In this document: positions 6,099-11,777 of the stretch, piece after piece
How the letters are laid out: each line of letters opens with the position of its first letter
Numbering within the stretch: position 1 is the first letter of the stretch
IMG/VR virus record: IMGVR_UViG_3300027852_000169
Coordinates: 1 to 23,582 of that record
DNA: 23,582 bases
Source of the DNA: a virus
Direction: 5' to 3' (one strand)
The notes under the pieces: model-generated
The model's input: only the letters and a program-made list of their open reading frames with translations
Told to the model about the DNA's origin: nothing
The model's database searches: none
Translations under genes and position numbers: made by a program

Positions 6099-8192
6099 CT
6101 AGGTCTGCTCGCTGTTGACCATGGCCGAGGCGTGGTAGCTCGTGCCGTCGAAGAAGAGGAAGAGGAGGTCCACGTCGTTGGCCCCCGTGCTCCATCGAGG
6201 GGTGATCCCATCGCCCCAGCCCAGGGTGGGGAGCGTGGCCGCCCAGCCCCCGGTGGCGTCCTGGGTCATCTTGAGGGTCAAGTGAGCCGCGGCCGTGGGG
6301 GCCGTGAAGGTGAAGGTCGTTGCCTCGGTGAGGGTGATCTCGTGGTAGTTCCCCGTGGTCCAGTCGATGGTGACCGTCCCCGTGGAGCTCGTGTCGCTCT
6401 GGGTGTCCTGGACGGCCGGGCCCTTGAAGCGGGTGCTCGCCACCTGCACCTGGTCCAGGCCGGCGTCCACGTTCAGGAGGTGAGTCTCGTTGGCGCCCTC
6501 GACCCGGAAGTCGTGGTCGGCGCCGCCCTCGTTGAAGACCACGTTGCCGGTGGCCTCGAGGAAGCGGGCGATCTCCCCGGCGGTGGCGCTCTCGATCAGC
6601 ACCCCGTTCCCGCCGGCGTCCGCCTGGATCGACAGGTAGCTCGAGCCCGTGTCGATGCGGCCGATGCTCGCGCCGTTGCGCTGCAGGATCAGGCCGTAGG
6701 TCACGGCCGCAGTGCTGGTGAGGACGATGTTGCCGTCCCCCACGTCCAGCTGCTCGTCGGGGCTCGAGGTGTTCATGCCCACCTTGCCCGTGCTGCCGCG
6801 CACGAACAGCGCATGGGTGAGGGTGTCCGACTCGATGCGGGTGTCCACGGCCGCCCCGTCCTCGTTGACCACCAGGCCGCCCTCGATGCCGGAGGTGATC
6901 TTGAGGCCGCCGGTGAGCTGCAGGATGGCCGCGGCGGTCCCCTTGGCGATCTGCTGGAGGGTGACGCTGTCCTGGTCGCCCGAGCTCGAGAAGTCCCCCT
7001 CGAACTTGATGCGGGGGCCGGCTCCGATGGCCTCGGTGCTCAGGGTGCGGAGAAGGACCTGGTCCTCGTCCAGCTCGAGAGGGGCCACGTCCCCGCCGTC
7101 CGGGTCTCCGAAGAAGGCCCGAGTGCCTGCCGGCAAGCGCACCGCGCCCGAACCGTCCTCGGCCTGGAAGGTGAGCTCGCGCGCCGAGCTGTTGGTGAGC
7201 ACCGCGATCTCGTAGCCGTCTGCACCGCCCAGGCCGGCGTGGCCCAGCCGGATGTAGGGGTCGTTGAGGCTGCCACGGTTGCCCATGACCAGGGAGCTCC
7301 CCGAGGCGTCCGTGGGGGCCTCCCCGTCGAAGGTGACGCCCAGGAAGATGTTGGCGGGGCTGTCGGCGTCGATGACCAGGGTGTTGGTGCCCGGGCTCCC
7401 GGCCGTCCCGTCCAGGCGCAGGCCGTTGAAGACGTTGGCCTGGACCAAGCCCGTGGAGCCGCCCCCCGAGTTGTCGCCCTCGAGGCTCAGGAGGGTGTCC
7501 GTGGTCGTGAGGCTCTCCACCGCGATCCGGTTGAACTGGTTCTCGTTCACCCCATCGGACCCGGCCCCGCCGACCAGGCGCATGTGGAGGAGCGAGCCCT
7601 CGGCGTTGTCGTGGGAGCGGACCACCTCGAGCTGGTTGTCGTTGCAGTACCCGCCGGCCGCTCGAGCTCGAAGGACGATGTAGCTGCCCCCGTGGTTGCT
7701 CTCCAGGTCCACGTTGCGGACCACGTTGTACTGGGTGCCGCGGCCGTAGGCGTCGATCAGGAGGGCCGCGCCACCGCACTCCTCCACCCGGAGCCCCTGG
7801 ACCGAGCAGTAGGAGGCGTTTCGGATGACCAGGCCGGAGTTCGAGGTGGCCAGGGCGCCGGCGCCCGAGAGGGTGAGCTGGCCCTTGACGTGGCTGCGCT
7901 TGTAGGTGGCCGCGCTCGAGAGGTCCGGGCCGCCCAGCCGGAGCATCTCCACGTCCGCGGTCGTCGTGATCGTGGCGTGGTCACTCAGGATCGTCACGTC
8001 GTCGAAGTCCACCGTGAGGCCCGCCCCGATCAGGTAGGTGGCTCGAGGGAGGCGGACCACCCCACCACTCACCCCCGCCGCGTCGATGGCGGCCTGGATC
8101 GCCGCGGAGTCATCGGTGGAGCCGTCGCCGCGGGCTCCGTAGTCGCGCACGTCGAAGACGTACTGGGGGGCGAGGGGGGTGATTCCAGGCAT
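6099..8192 (-). CDS. Tailspike with N-terminal pectate-lyase-3-like beta-helix
   Basis: A 697-residue product and the first gene of the late operon. Residues 12-40 (VFDVRDYGARGDGSTDDSAA, then IQAAIDAA) are the signature opening of the pectate_lyase_3 / right-handed beta-helix family used by phage tailspikes and depolymerases. The next 350 residues continue as short repeating strands with Asn, Gly and Ser turns. The last 200 residues become repetitive fibre-like beta sheet (NVVFNEGGADHDFRVEGANE, TSSTGTVTIDWTTGNYHEIT). The likely role is host recognition and cleavage of surface polysaccharide; catalytic residues cannot be assigned by eye. The beta-helix begins almost at residue 12, so the usual longer head-binding domain is missing and attachment may use another protein. 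The leader carries two dyad repeats and a CACCCTTC-CGCCC-ATG context rather than a Shine-Dalgarno sequence. Confidence 0.85.
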   Translation of the reverse strand: MPGITPLAPQYVFDVRDYGARGDGSTDDSAAIQAAIDAAGVSGGVVRLPRATYLIGAGLTVDFDDVTILSDHATITTTADVEMLRLGGPDLSSAATYKRSHVKGQLTLSGAGALATSNSGLVIRNASYCSVQGLRVEECGGAALLIDAYGRGTQYNVVRNVDLESNHGGSYIVLRARAAGGYCNDNQLEVVRSHDNAEGSLLHMRLVGGAGSDGVNENQFNRIAVESLTTTDTLLSLEGDNSGGGSTGLVQANVFNGLRLDGTAGSPGTNTLVIDADSPANIFLGVTFDGEAPTDASGSSLVMGNRGSLNDPYIRLGHAGLGGADGYEIAVLTNSSARELTFQAEDGSGAVRLPAGTRAFFGDPDGGDVAPLELDEDQVLLRTLSTEAIGAGPRIKFEGDFSSSGDQDSVTLQQIAKGTAAAILQLTGGLKITSGIEGGLVVNEDGAAVDTRIESDTLTHALFVRGSTGKVGMNTSSPDEQLDVGDGNIVLTSTAAVTYGLILQRNGASIGRIDTGSSYLSIQADAGGNGVLIESATAGEIARFLEATGNVVFNEGGADHDFRVEGANETHLLNVDAGLDQVQVASTRFKGPAVQDTQSDTSSTGTVTIDWTTGNYHEITLTEATTFTFTAPTAAAHLTLKMTQDATGGWAATLPTLGWGDGITPRWSTGANDVDLLFLFFDGTSYHASAMVNSEQT

Positions 8193-8394
8193 GGGCGGAA
8201 GGGTGTAGCAAATCGCTACAGGTGTAGGGTTTCGCTACAGGAGTAGGGCCCCGAGATCCGAACGTCAAGGGCGGGGACGGATCGGGAGTTCCCGGCCGAG
8301 AGAGACTAGACGAATAAATCCCTGACATCGGTAGACCTCCGCGGGCCGGAAGCCGATGATCTAGGTGAACCCCCATTCCCTGTCAGGAGTGAAT
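8193..8394. promoter_or_regulatory. Divergent control region between late and early arms
   Basis: This 202-bp gap separates the minus-strand late operon from the plus-strand early operon and must hold promoters for both. It contains two 17-bp dyads at 8204-8239, a further palindrome CGGGA-GT-TCCCG at 8283-8294, a locally AT-rich AATAAATC at 8313-8320, and a 6-bp inverted repeat CATCGG/CCGATG at 8326-8331 and 8353-8358. A CTGACA at 8322 resembles a -35 box, but no -10 lies at the right distance, so I do not call a sigma-70 promoter. Confidence 0.7.
8204..8239. repeat. Two tandem 17-bp dyads, candidate operator
   Basis: The first copy, at 8204-8220, is TGTAGC-AAATC-GCTACA, a perfect 6-bp inverted repeat. 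The second, at 8223-8239, is TGTAG…CTACA with the same right half (TCGCTACA). Their centres are exactly 19 bp apart, about two helical turns, and a degenerate third left half (AGTAGGG) follows at 8242-8248. The arrangement suits cooperative binding of a dimeric repressor or activator. Because it lies 12 bp upstream of the tailspike start codon, the copies could also act as small hairpins in the late mRNA leader. Confidence 0.65.
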
Positions 8395-8652
8395 ATGAAT
8401 CCCCAAATGAAGCGCGAAGTCGAGTACCTCGACCGCCACCTCCAACCTCTCGCCGGCCACGCCTGCATCCGCATCGAGCTCGGCATGGACGAAGCCATGG
8501 GCCAGGTCTGGCCCGTCCTCGTGCTCACCAAGCCCAACGGCGTGGAGATCCGCGTCGAGGTCTCCATGGACCCCGAGGGCAACGGCCCCGGCCACCTCAT
8601 GGTCGAGCAGACCAGGGCGGCGCGGCCTGGCCAGGAGAGCCTCTTCGCATGA
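8395..8652 (+). CDS. First early gene, small unknown protein
   Basis: An 85-residue product starting MNPQMKREVEYLDRHLQPL. The ATG at 8395 was chosen because AGGAG (8385-8389) sits five bases upstream; a GTG at 8365 in the same frame lacks such a site. The sequence has an N-terminal helix, then a beta-type core (HACIRIELGMDEAMGQVWPV followed by LVLTKPNGVEIRVEVSMDPE) and a short tail ending GQESLFA. It is not recognised. As the first gene after the divergent region it is likely transcribed immediately after infection, where small takeover proteins often sit. It overlaps the next gene through ATGA. Confidence 0.75.
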   Translation: MNPQMKREVEYLDRHLQPLAGHACIRIELGMDEAMGQVWPVLVLTKPNGVEIRVEVSMDPEGNGPGHLMVEQTRAARPGQESLFA

Positions 8653-8765
8653 AGCCGAAGCGTCGAGACCCCAAGACCTTCCTCAAGGACCCCGTGGACT
8701 GGATCCTCCTCGCCGCCATCCTGGGGTGCCTGATCGGCGCCTACCGCAACCAGCCCCCAACATGA
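8649..8765 (+). CDS. 38-residue single-span membrane peptide
   Basis: A short gene beginning with the ATGA overlap at 8649. The product is MKPKRRDPKTFLKDPVDW followed by ILLAAILGCLIGAYRNQPPT. A positively charged N terminus and one hydrophobic segment (about residues 18-32) predict a single transmembrane helix with a cytoplasmic basic end. It ends in another ATGA overlap with the next gene. Both junctions support translation. The role is unknown; small early membrane peptides of phages can act in exclusion, in membrane docking or as minor lysis factors, but nothing here decides. Confidence 0.65.
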   Translation: MKPKRRDPKTFLKDPVDWILLAAILGCLIGAYRNQPPT

Positions 8766-9061
8766 TCCACCGAATCCTCGTTGGCGTGGAGGTCGAAATC
8801 GCCCCCCACGTCAACGCCGAAGCCATCAAGCGCACGGCCGAGGACGCGGGAGTGAACCTCACTAGGGGGTTCCTCGCGGGTCTCAGCGACGGCACATGCG
8901 CCGGCGCCGTGTCCTTGGCCGAAGAGTACCTGGCCGAAGTACAGGCGCGCACCGAGGACCTACGACAACTCCAGGGTGCGGCTTACGTCGCGGCCTACAT
9001 GGCCGGCTTCGAGGCTGGCCAAACCCTGCTCCGAGCCGAGAACGCCGCCAGCCGGCGATAA
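8762..9061 (+). CDS. Small helical early protein, unknown
   Basis: A 99-residue product starting MIHRILVGVEVEIAPHVNAE at the ATGA overlap with the 38-residue membrane peptide gene. After a short beta-like N terminus it is mostly helical (AEAIKRTAEDAGVNLTRGFL, VSLAEEYLAEVQARTEDLRQ, then AYVAAYMAGFEAGQTLL). No transmembrane helix or known motif is seen. No Shine-Dalgarno sequence precedes it, so translation is probably coupled to the upstream gene. Confidence 0.65.
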   Translation: MIHRILVGVEVEIAPHVNAEAIKRTAEDAGVNLTRGFLAGLSDGTCAGAVSLAEEYLAEVQARTEDLRQLQGAAYVAAYMAGFEAGQTLLRAENAASRR

Positions 9062-9075
9062 CCACCTACGAACCC

Positions 9076-9501
9076 ATGCAAGTACCCGACAAGCTCGCCC
9101 AGGCAATCTCCGACCGTCGCGCCAAGCGCTGGCTCAAGAAGCATCCTGCGGCCGACATGGCCCTCCGCACTCACGCCGAGGCCCACGCCGAGTTCCACAA
9201 CGAGAGCCACACCCTGCCCCCTGGAGCCAGCCTGGCGCTACAGCTGGGCATGAACCTAACCCCGCCGGGTGTCCGCGCCAAGGCCTGCAAGCAGTTCCTC
9301 AAGATGCACAGCTTCCCCGGCCTCAACACCGTGCACCTGATCGCGGCGGCACACCAATGCGACGAGTCCGCGGCCCTGCTCACCCGCGAGTTCACCGGCC
9401 TGCAGCTCTCCGACAAGCGAGCCAAGGACGTGGCCACCTACGTGAGGCGGACCTACCTGGACCCGCTGCTCAAGTGCGGGGAGTGCCGACATGACCAGTA
9501 G
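9076..9501 (+). CDS. Hypothetical early protein
   Basis: A 141-residue product starting MQVPDKLAQAISDRRAKRWL. The ATG lies 14 nt after the previous stop, in the context AACCCATGCA and without a Shine-Dalgarno site. This context recurs at several other starts in this arm. The protein is basic at the N terminus and helical (HAEAHAEFHNESHTLPPG, VRAKACKQFLKMHSFPGLNT), ending YLDPLLKCGECRHDQ with a CxxC pair. No known family is recognised. Its last codons lie in a 30-bp repeat that recurs at 9801-9830, and it overlaps a possible start at 9491 by 11 nt. Confidence 0.65.
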   Translation: MQVPDKLAQAISDRRAKRWLKKHPAADMALRTHAEAHAEFHNESHTLPPGASLALQLGMNLTPPGVRAKACKQFLKMHSFPGLNTVHLIAAAHQCDESAALLTREFTGLQLSDKRAKDVATYVRRTYLDPLLKCGECRHDQ

Positions 9502-9517
9502 CCCCGCCCCCCTCTAC
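9488..9517 (+). repeat. Gene-junction direct repeat, copy 1
   Basis: A 30-bp segment that matches 9801-9830 at 28 of 30 positions (CC here, TT there). It contains the end of the upstream gene (…H-D-Q-stop) overlapped by ATGACCAGTAG, which begins the phrase MTSSPA-x-LY in another frame. Confidence 0.85.
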
Positions 9518-9583
9518 AAGGTGCCACGATCCGCCGCCAACTCGTGTCCCACGATGACAACCCCTACCCCCTGGAGAGCAAAG

Positions 9584-9814
9584 ATGAAGAAGCCCGCTGA
9601 TCTCACCCGCGAAGACTACATCGCCATCCTCAAGCAGAAGGATGACAGCGCCTACCGCGCCCGCCTGGACGCCATGGTCGGGAGCCTCGTCGAACCCGAA
9701 ACTGTGAACCTCACGGGGGCCGACCTGGAACGCTGCGCCACCGCTCTTGAGCAAACCGCCAATGCCATCCTCGCCGCCATCGACCGAGCCGTGGAGGCCC
9801 GACATGACCAGTAG
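9584..9814 (+). CDS. Small helical protein in a repeat-flanked cassette
   Basis: A 76-residue product starting MKKPADLTREDYIAILKQKD and ending with a helix and …EARHDQ. The ATG at 9584 has GGAG seven bases upstream and is preferred over an in-frame ATG at 9491. The 31 extra codons between them use A- and T-ending codons (CCA, CGA, TGT, ACA, AGA, GCA) unlike the rest, and read as Pro/Ser/Thr filler. The long start nevertheless has its own GGGGAG, so it is not excluded. No family is recognised. The gene lies between the two copies of a 30-bp junction repeat and seems to have been inserted between two older neighbours. Confidence 0.6.
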   Translation: MKKPADLTREDYIAILKQKDDSAYRARLDAMVGSLVEPETVNLTGADLERCATALEQTANAILAAIDRAVEARHDQ

Positions 9815-9830
9815 CCCCGCTTCCCTCTAC
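9801..9830 (+). repeat. Gene-junction direct repeat, copy 2
   Basis: The second copy of the 30-bp repeat also at 9488-9517. It again holds an 11-nt overlap in which one gene ends H-D-Q-stop and the next begins MTSSPASLY. Confidence 0.85.
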
Positions 9831-10064
9831 CCTGACCTTGACGCCCTAGAAGGGGTGGAGCCGTACCCCTGGCCGCACACCGCCCTGGATTCCGCCGCCC
9901 CCGGACTGCTGGCCTACGCCCTCAAAGCGAGGGAGGTCCTGCGGCGGGTGAAGGGTTGCCAGGACAGGTATGGGCTCTACGACCCGAACCTGCTCGATGA
10001 CGGCAACGAGGTCGCTGACGCCCTTGCCAACCTCGTCCAGGAGGGGGGGCCCGATGCTGGTTGA
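9804..10064 (+). CDS. Small early protein, unknown
   Basis: An 86-residue product starting MTSSPASLYPDLDALEGVEP, with GGAGG six bases before the ATG. It overlaps the previous gene by 11 nt inside the 30-bp repeat. The sequence is acidic at the front and helical afterwards (LLAYALKAREVLRRVKGCQD, DDGNEVADALANLVQE). It overlaps the following membrane-peptide gene by 11 nt. No domain is recognised. Confidence 0.65.
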   Translation: MTSSPASLYPDLDALEGVEPYPWPHTALDSAAPGLLAYALKAREVLRRVKGCQDRYGLYDPNLLDDGNEVADALANLVQEGGPDAG

Positions 10065-10185
10065 CCTGCTGTGCCTGCTTGGCTGCGTGGTCCTGGCCCT
10101 CCTGGGCTACGCGACCTGTCGCGCCACCGAACGCATCCCTAGCGTCGTAGAACCCCGGGGGGGGAAGGACGACGCCGAGGGCTAG
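10054..10185 (+). CDS. 43-residue membrane peptide
   Basis: The product starts MLVDLLCLLGCVVLALLGYA followed by a soluble, charged tail ending GGKDDAEG. AGGAGG at 10039-10044 lies nine bases upstream of the ATG. Residues 3-19 form one strong transmembrane helix right at the N terminus, giving an N-out/C-in anchor or an uncleaved signal. There is no lipobox (the Cys residues lack the L-A/S-G/A-C context). It is the second single-span peptide in the early arm. Function is unknown. Confidence 0.65.
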   Translation: MLVDLLCLLGCVVLALLGYATCRATERIPSVVEPRGGKDDAEG

Positions 10186-10380
10186 GGGCAGGGCTCCGCG
10201 AGCGCCCGTTATCCAGCGCCGGGAGGCCGCTGGGCCCCGAAGCCTCCCACCTTCCACGTAACGAGCGTCGCCGCCGGGCGGCATGAGCCCGCGGGCCCCG
10301 CAAGGGGAACGAAGGAGGCACCCGGCACCCTTCACCCTCGAGGCGCGTCGCCGCGGGGGCCGCACCCCTTTCCCAACCCC
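10186..10380 (+). promoter_or_regulatory. Structured 195-nt leader before the GroES-like gene
   Basis: A gene-free stretch with several strong inverted repeats. GGGAGGC (10221-10227) pairs with GCCTCCC (10242-10248). GCCGCCGGGCGGC lies at 10270-10282 and the palindrome GCCCGCGGGC at 10287-10296. CCCC-GCAA-GGGG at 10296-10307 is a perfect stem capped by a GNRA-type tetraloop. GCGTCGCCGC occurs twice (10265-10274 and 10345-10354). No Shine-Dalgarno sequence precedes the next ATG. A 33-codon frame from the ATG at 10283 ends in an ATGA overlap with that start and could be a leader peptide. A structured RNA or regulatory leader is likely; no known riboswitch is recognised. Confidence 0.5.
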
Positions 10381-10384
10381 ATGA
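10283..10384 (+). CDS. Possible 33-residue leader peptide overlapping the GroES-like start
   Basis: The frame reads MSPRAPQGERRRHPAPFTLE and continues Arg/Pro-rich to a TGA that overlaps the next ATG as ATGA. The coupling geometry is the one used throughout this genome, and the following gene lacks its own ribosome-binding site. Against it, the composition is what random GC-rich sequence would give, and no Shine-Dalgarno site precedes its own ATG. Confidence 0.25.
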   Translation: MSPRAPQGERRRHPAPFTLEARRRGGRTPFPTP

Positions 10385-10725
10385 ACTACAAACCCAAGCA
10401 CAGCTACGTGCTCGTCCAGCCCTACGAGAAGACCACCCTGATCGAGGGCCTGGACGGGAAGAGCCTGAATGACCCCGGCTCGATCACCCCCTGCAAAGTG
10501 GTCGCCGTCGGCCCGGGCATGATCCAGGACGGCGCGCTGATCCCGGCGTGCTGCGAGGTGGGCGAGGTCGTGATGGCCAACCTGCACTCCGGCATTCCCA
10601 TCGAGGACCCCGACCGTGGGCTCTTGTTCCAGCTGATCGACATGCACGTCACCGTCGAGCTCGAGGGCTTCGACCTCCGGGCCTGGAAGCCGGTGATGAA
10701 ACTCCCCTCTGACCCCCGCGAATAG
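10381..10725 (+). CDS. GroES-like (Cpn10) co-chaperonin
   Basis: A 114-residue product with the GroES order of elements. There is an N-terminal strand (HSYVLVQPYEKT), a loop of about 20 residues where the mobile loop would be (residues 17-34, containing TTLIEGL), PCKVVAVGPG at 37-46, EVGEVVMAN at 59-67 and a closing strand LIDMHVTVEL at 85-94. Compare the E. coli GroES pattern 'RGEVLAVGNG…VKVGDIVIFN…ILAIVE'. About 20 extra C-terminal residues follow. Phage co-chaperonins such as T4 gp31 cap the host GroEL ring to help fold phage proteins, typically the capsid protein. Sequence similarity is modest, so the family call is probable rather than certain. No chaperonin large subunit is in the window. 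The start has the context CCAACCCC-ATG with no Shine-Dalgarno. Confidence 0.6.
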   Translation: MNYKPKHSYVLVQPYEKTTLIEGLDGKSLNDPGSITPCKVVAVGPGMIQDGALIPACCEVGEVVMANLHSGIPIEDPDRGLLFQLIDMHVTVELEGFDLRAWKPVMKLPSDPRE

Positions 10726-10727
10726 CC

Positions 10728-11042
10728 ATGACCACCTACATCCGGGCCGACTGGCCCTCCGGTTCCCCCGTCAAGCTCACCCTCACCAAGAAGCAGGAGG
10801 CCCAGCTCGCCAACGGCGTGAACGCGAACGACGGCCAGGGCCTCGGCCGCGTCACGCTCTCCTTCTACCAGCCGCCGGAGGTGCCCAAGTTCCTCACCGA
10901 CACCACCCCCGAGTACAAGGCCGAGCTCGCGGCCCGCGGCGACGACCCTGAGCCTGAGCCTGATCCCGAGGACGAGGACGATTTGCCGGAGGAGCCGTTG
11001 CTCCCCGACGACTCCGACGACTCCGCCCTCTACGACGACTAG
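10728..11042 (+). CDS. Acidic-tailed early protein, unknown
   Basis: A 104-residue product starting MTTYIRADWPSGSPVKLTLT two bases after the GroES-like stop (TAG-CC-ATG). The first 65 residues are a mixed alpha/beta domain. From about residue 72 the chain becomes a strongly acidic, Pro-containing tail (DDPEPEPDPEDEDD…DDSDDSALYDD). Such tails occur in DNA mimics, in proteins that bind basic partners, and in chaperone clients, but no family can be assigned. No Shine-Dalgarno sequence is seen. The structured leader of the next gene begins directly after its stop. Confidence 0.65.
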   Translation: MTTYIRADWPSGSPVKLTLTKKQEAQLANGVNANDGQGLGRVTLSFYQPPEVPKFLTDTTPEYKAELAARGDDPEPEPDPEDEDDLPEEPLLPDDSDDSALYDD

Positions 11043-11049
11043 CCGACCG

Positions 11050-11120
11050 CGCGCCGGGCGCTCCTGACAACGCCCCTCCCCCTGCCCGGCGCGAGCGGAT
11101 TCCCTTCCGGGGGGAGGGGC
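11050..11120 (+). ncRNA. Candidate H-type pseudoknot leader
   Basis: Two perfect long stems interleave. Stem A pairs CGCGCCGGGC (11050-11059) with GCCCGGCGCG (11084-11093). Stem B pairs GCCCCTCCCCC (11072-11082) with GGGGGAGGGGC (11110-11120). The order A5'-B5'-A3'-B3' is that of an H-type pseudoknot with loops of 12, 1 and 16 nt. These lengths can span stems of 11 and 10 bp. The element fills the 93-nt gap before the ATG at 11136, which has no close ribosome-binding site. If the stems are mutually exclusive it could instead be a two-state switch. Confidence 0.5.
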
Positions 11121-11135
11121 ACCCTTCAACCACCC

Positions 11136-11777
11136 ATGCCCAAGACCATGAAGAAGCGCTTCCACGTCATCGCCACCCACGACCTCACCCACGACCTCAC
11201 CGTCGAGGGCCGCAACGGACCCAACACGTACAGATCGGTCACAGTCCCCAGCGGAACCCATGGGTTCGTTGACGCCACCATCCATGACCTCGACCCCCAG
11301 GGGGAGTTGGAAGAGTTGGACGTGACCTGGGACCTGGTCGTCATGGGGCCCCGCCGAGACCCGGGCCTCGACAGGCGGGGCGACCGCCGGCGCGTCAGCC
11401 TGAGCACCAAGCTGCCCTTCGACCCCTGGGGGATCCATCTCCAGCACGTCGAGACCGACACCGAGTACAGCGAGCGCGCCCAAGTGGGGCGCCTGGCCAA
11501 CGCGGTCGCCGCCGTCCTGGGCTGGATGCCCGGCCACGATGGCGTCATGGTCACCAAGGACGACGAGCCCGAGATCGAGGAGCTACGCCAGGCCGCGCTC
11601 CCCTGGTTCCCCAACATGGAGGACAGCTTCCCCACGGTGGACGAGGACGGCAACACCATCCCCGGGACCGGCGGGGTGCCGCTGGACGACGTAGCGGCCG
11701 AGCCCGGCGGGCACCTGGCCGCCGCCTGCGACGAGGAGACCGAGCGCCTGGCGCGGGAGGCCGGCTCCGATGAGTGA
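11136..11777 (+). CDS. Hypothetical protein upstream of the recombination genes
   Basis: A 213-residue product starting MPKTMKKRFHVIATHDLTHD. Its beta-type N-terminal 110 residues (RSVTVPSGTHGFVDATIHDL, DVTWDLVVMG) are followed by a helical stretch (ERAQVGRLANAVAAVLGWMP) and a long acidic C terminus. No family is recognised. The start has the context CACCCTTCAACCACCC-ATG directly after the candidate pseudoknot. It overlaps the YqaJ exonuclease gene by 8 nt, so it is probably co-expressed with recombination and may be an accessory protein of that system. That is inference from position only. Confidence 0.65.
   Translation: MPKTMKKRFHVIATHDLTHDLTVEGRNGPNTYRSVTVPSGTHGFVDATIHDLDPQGELEELDVTWDLVVMGPRRDPGLDRRGDRRRVSLSTKLPFDPWGIHLQHVETDTEYSERAQVGRLANAVAAVLGWMPGHDGVMVTKDDEPEIEELRQAALPWFPNMEDSFPTVDEDGNTIPGTGGVPLDDVAAEPGGHLAAACDEETERLAREAGSDE

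Noticed and set aside
5722-8246. Very long frames (685 codons on minus, 808 codons on plus) over the tailspike region
   Set aside because: Arg/Pro/Gly/His-rich or Val/Glu/Ala-rich products without domains, overlapping the recognisable pectate-lyase-type frame.
8322-8360. Sigma-70 promoter built from CTGACA and GATGAT
   Set aside because: Spacing is about 27 bp, far from 17, and no better -10 is present; AATAAA at 8313 has no matching -35.
9491-9583. Longer start for the small gene ending at 9814
   Set aside because: Has a ribosome-binding site but unusual codons and filler-like residues; 9584 with its own GGAG preferred, though the long form is not excluded.
10186-10380. tRNA or known riboswitch in the leader
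   Set aside because: No cloverleaf arms with a T-loop GTTC box, and no conserved riboswitch core that I recognise.
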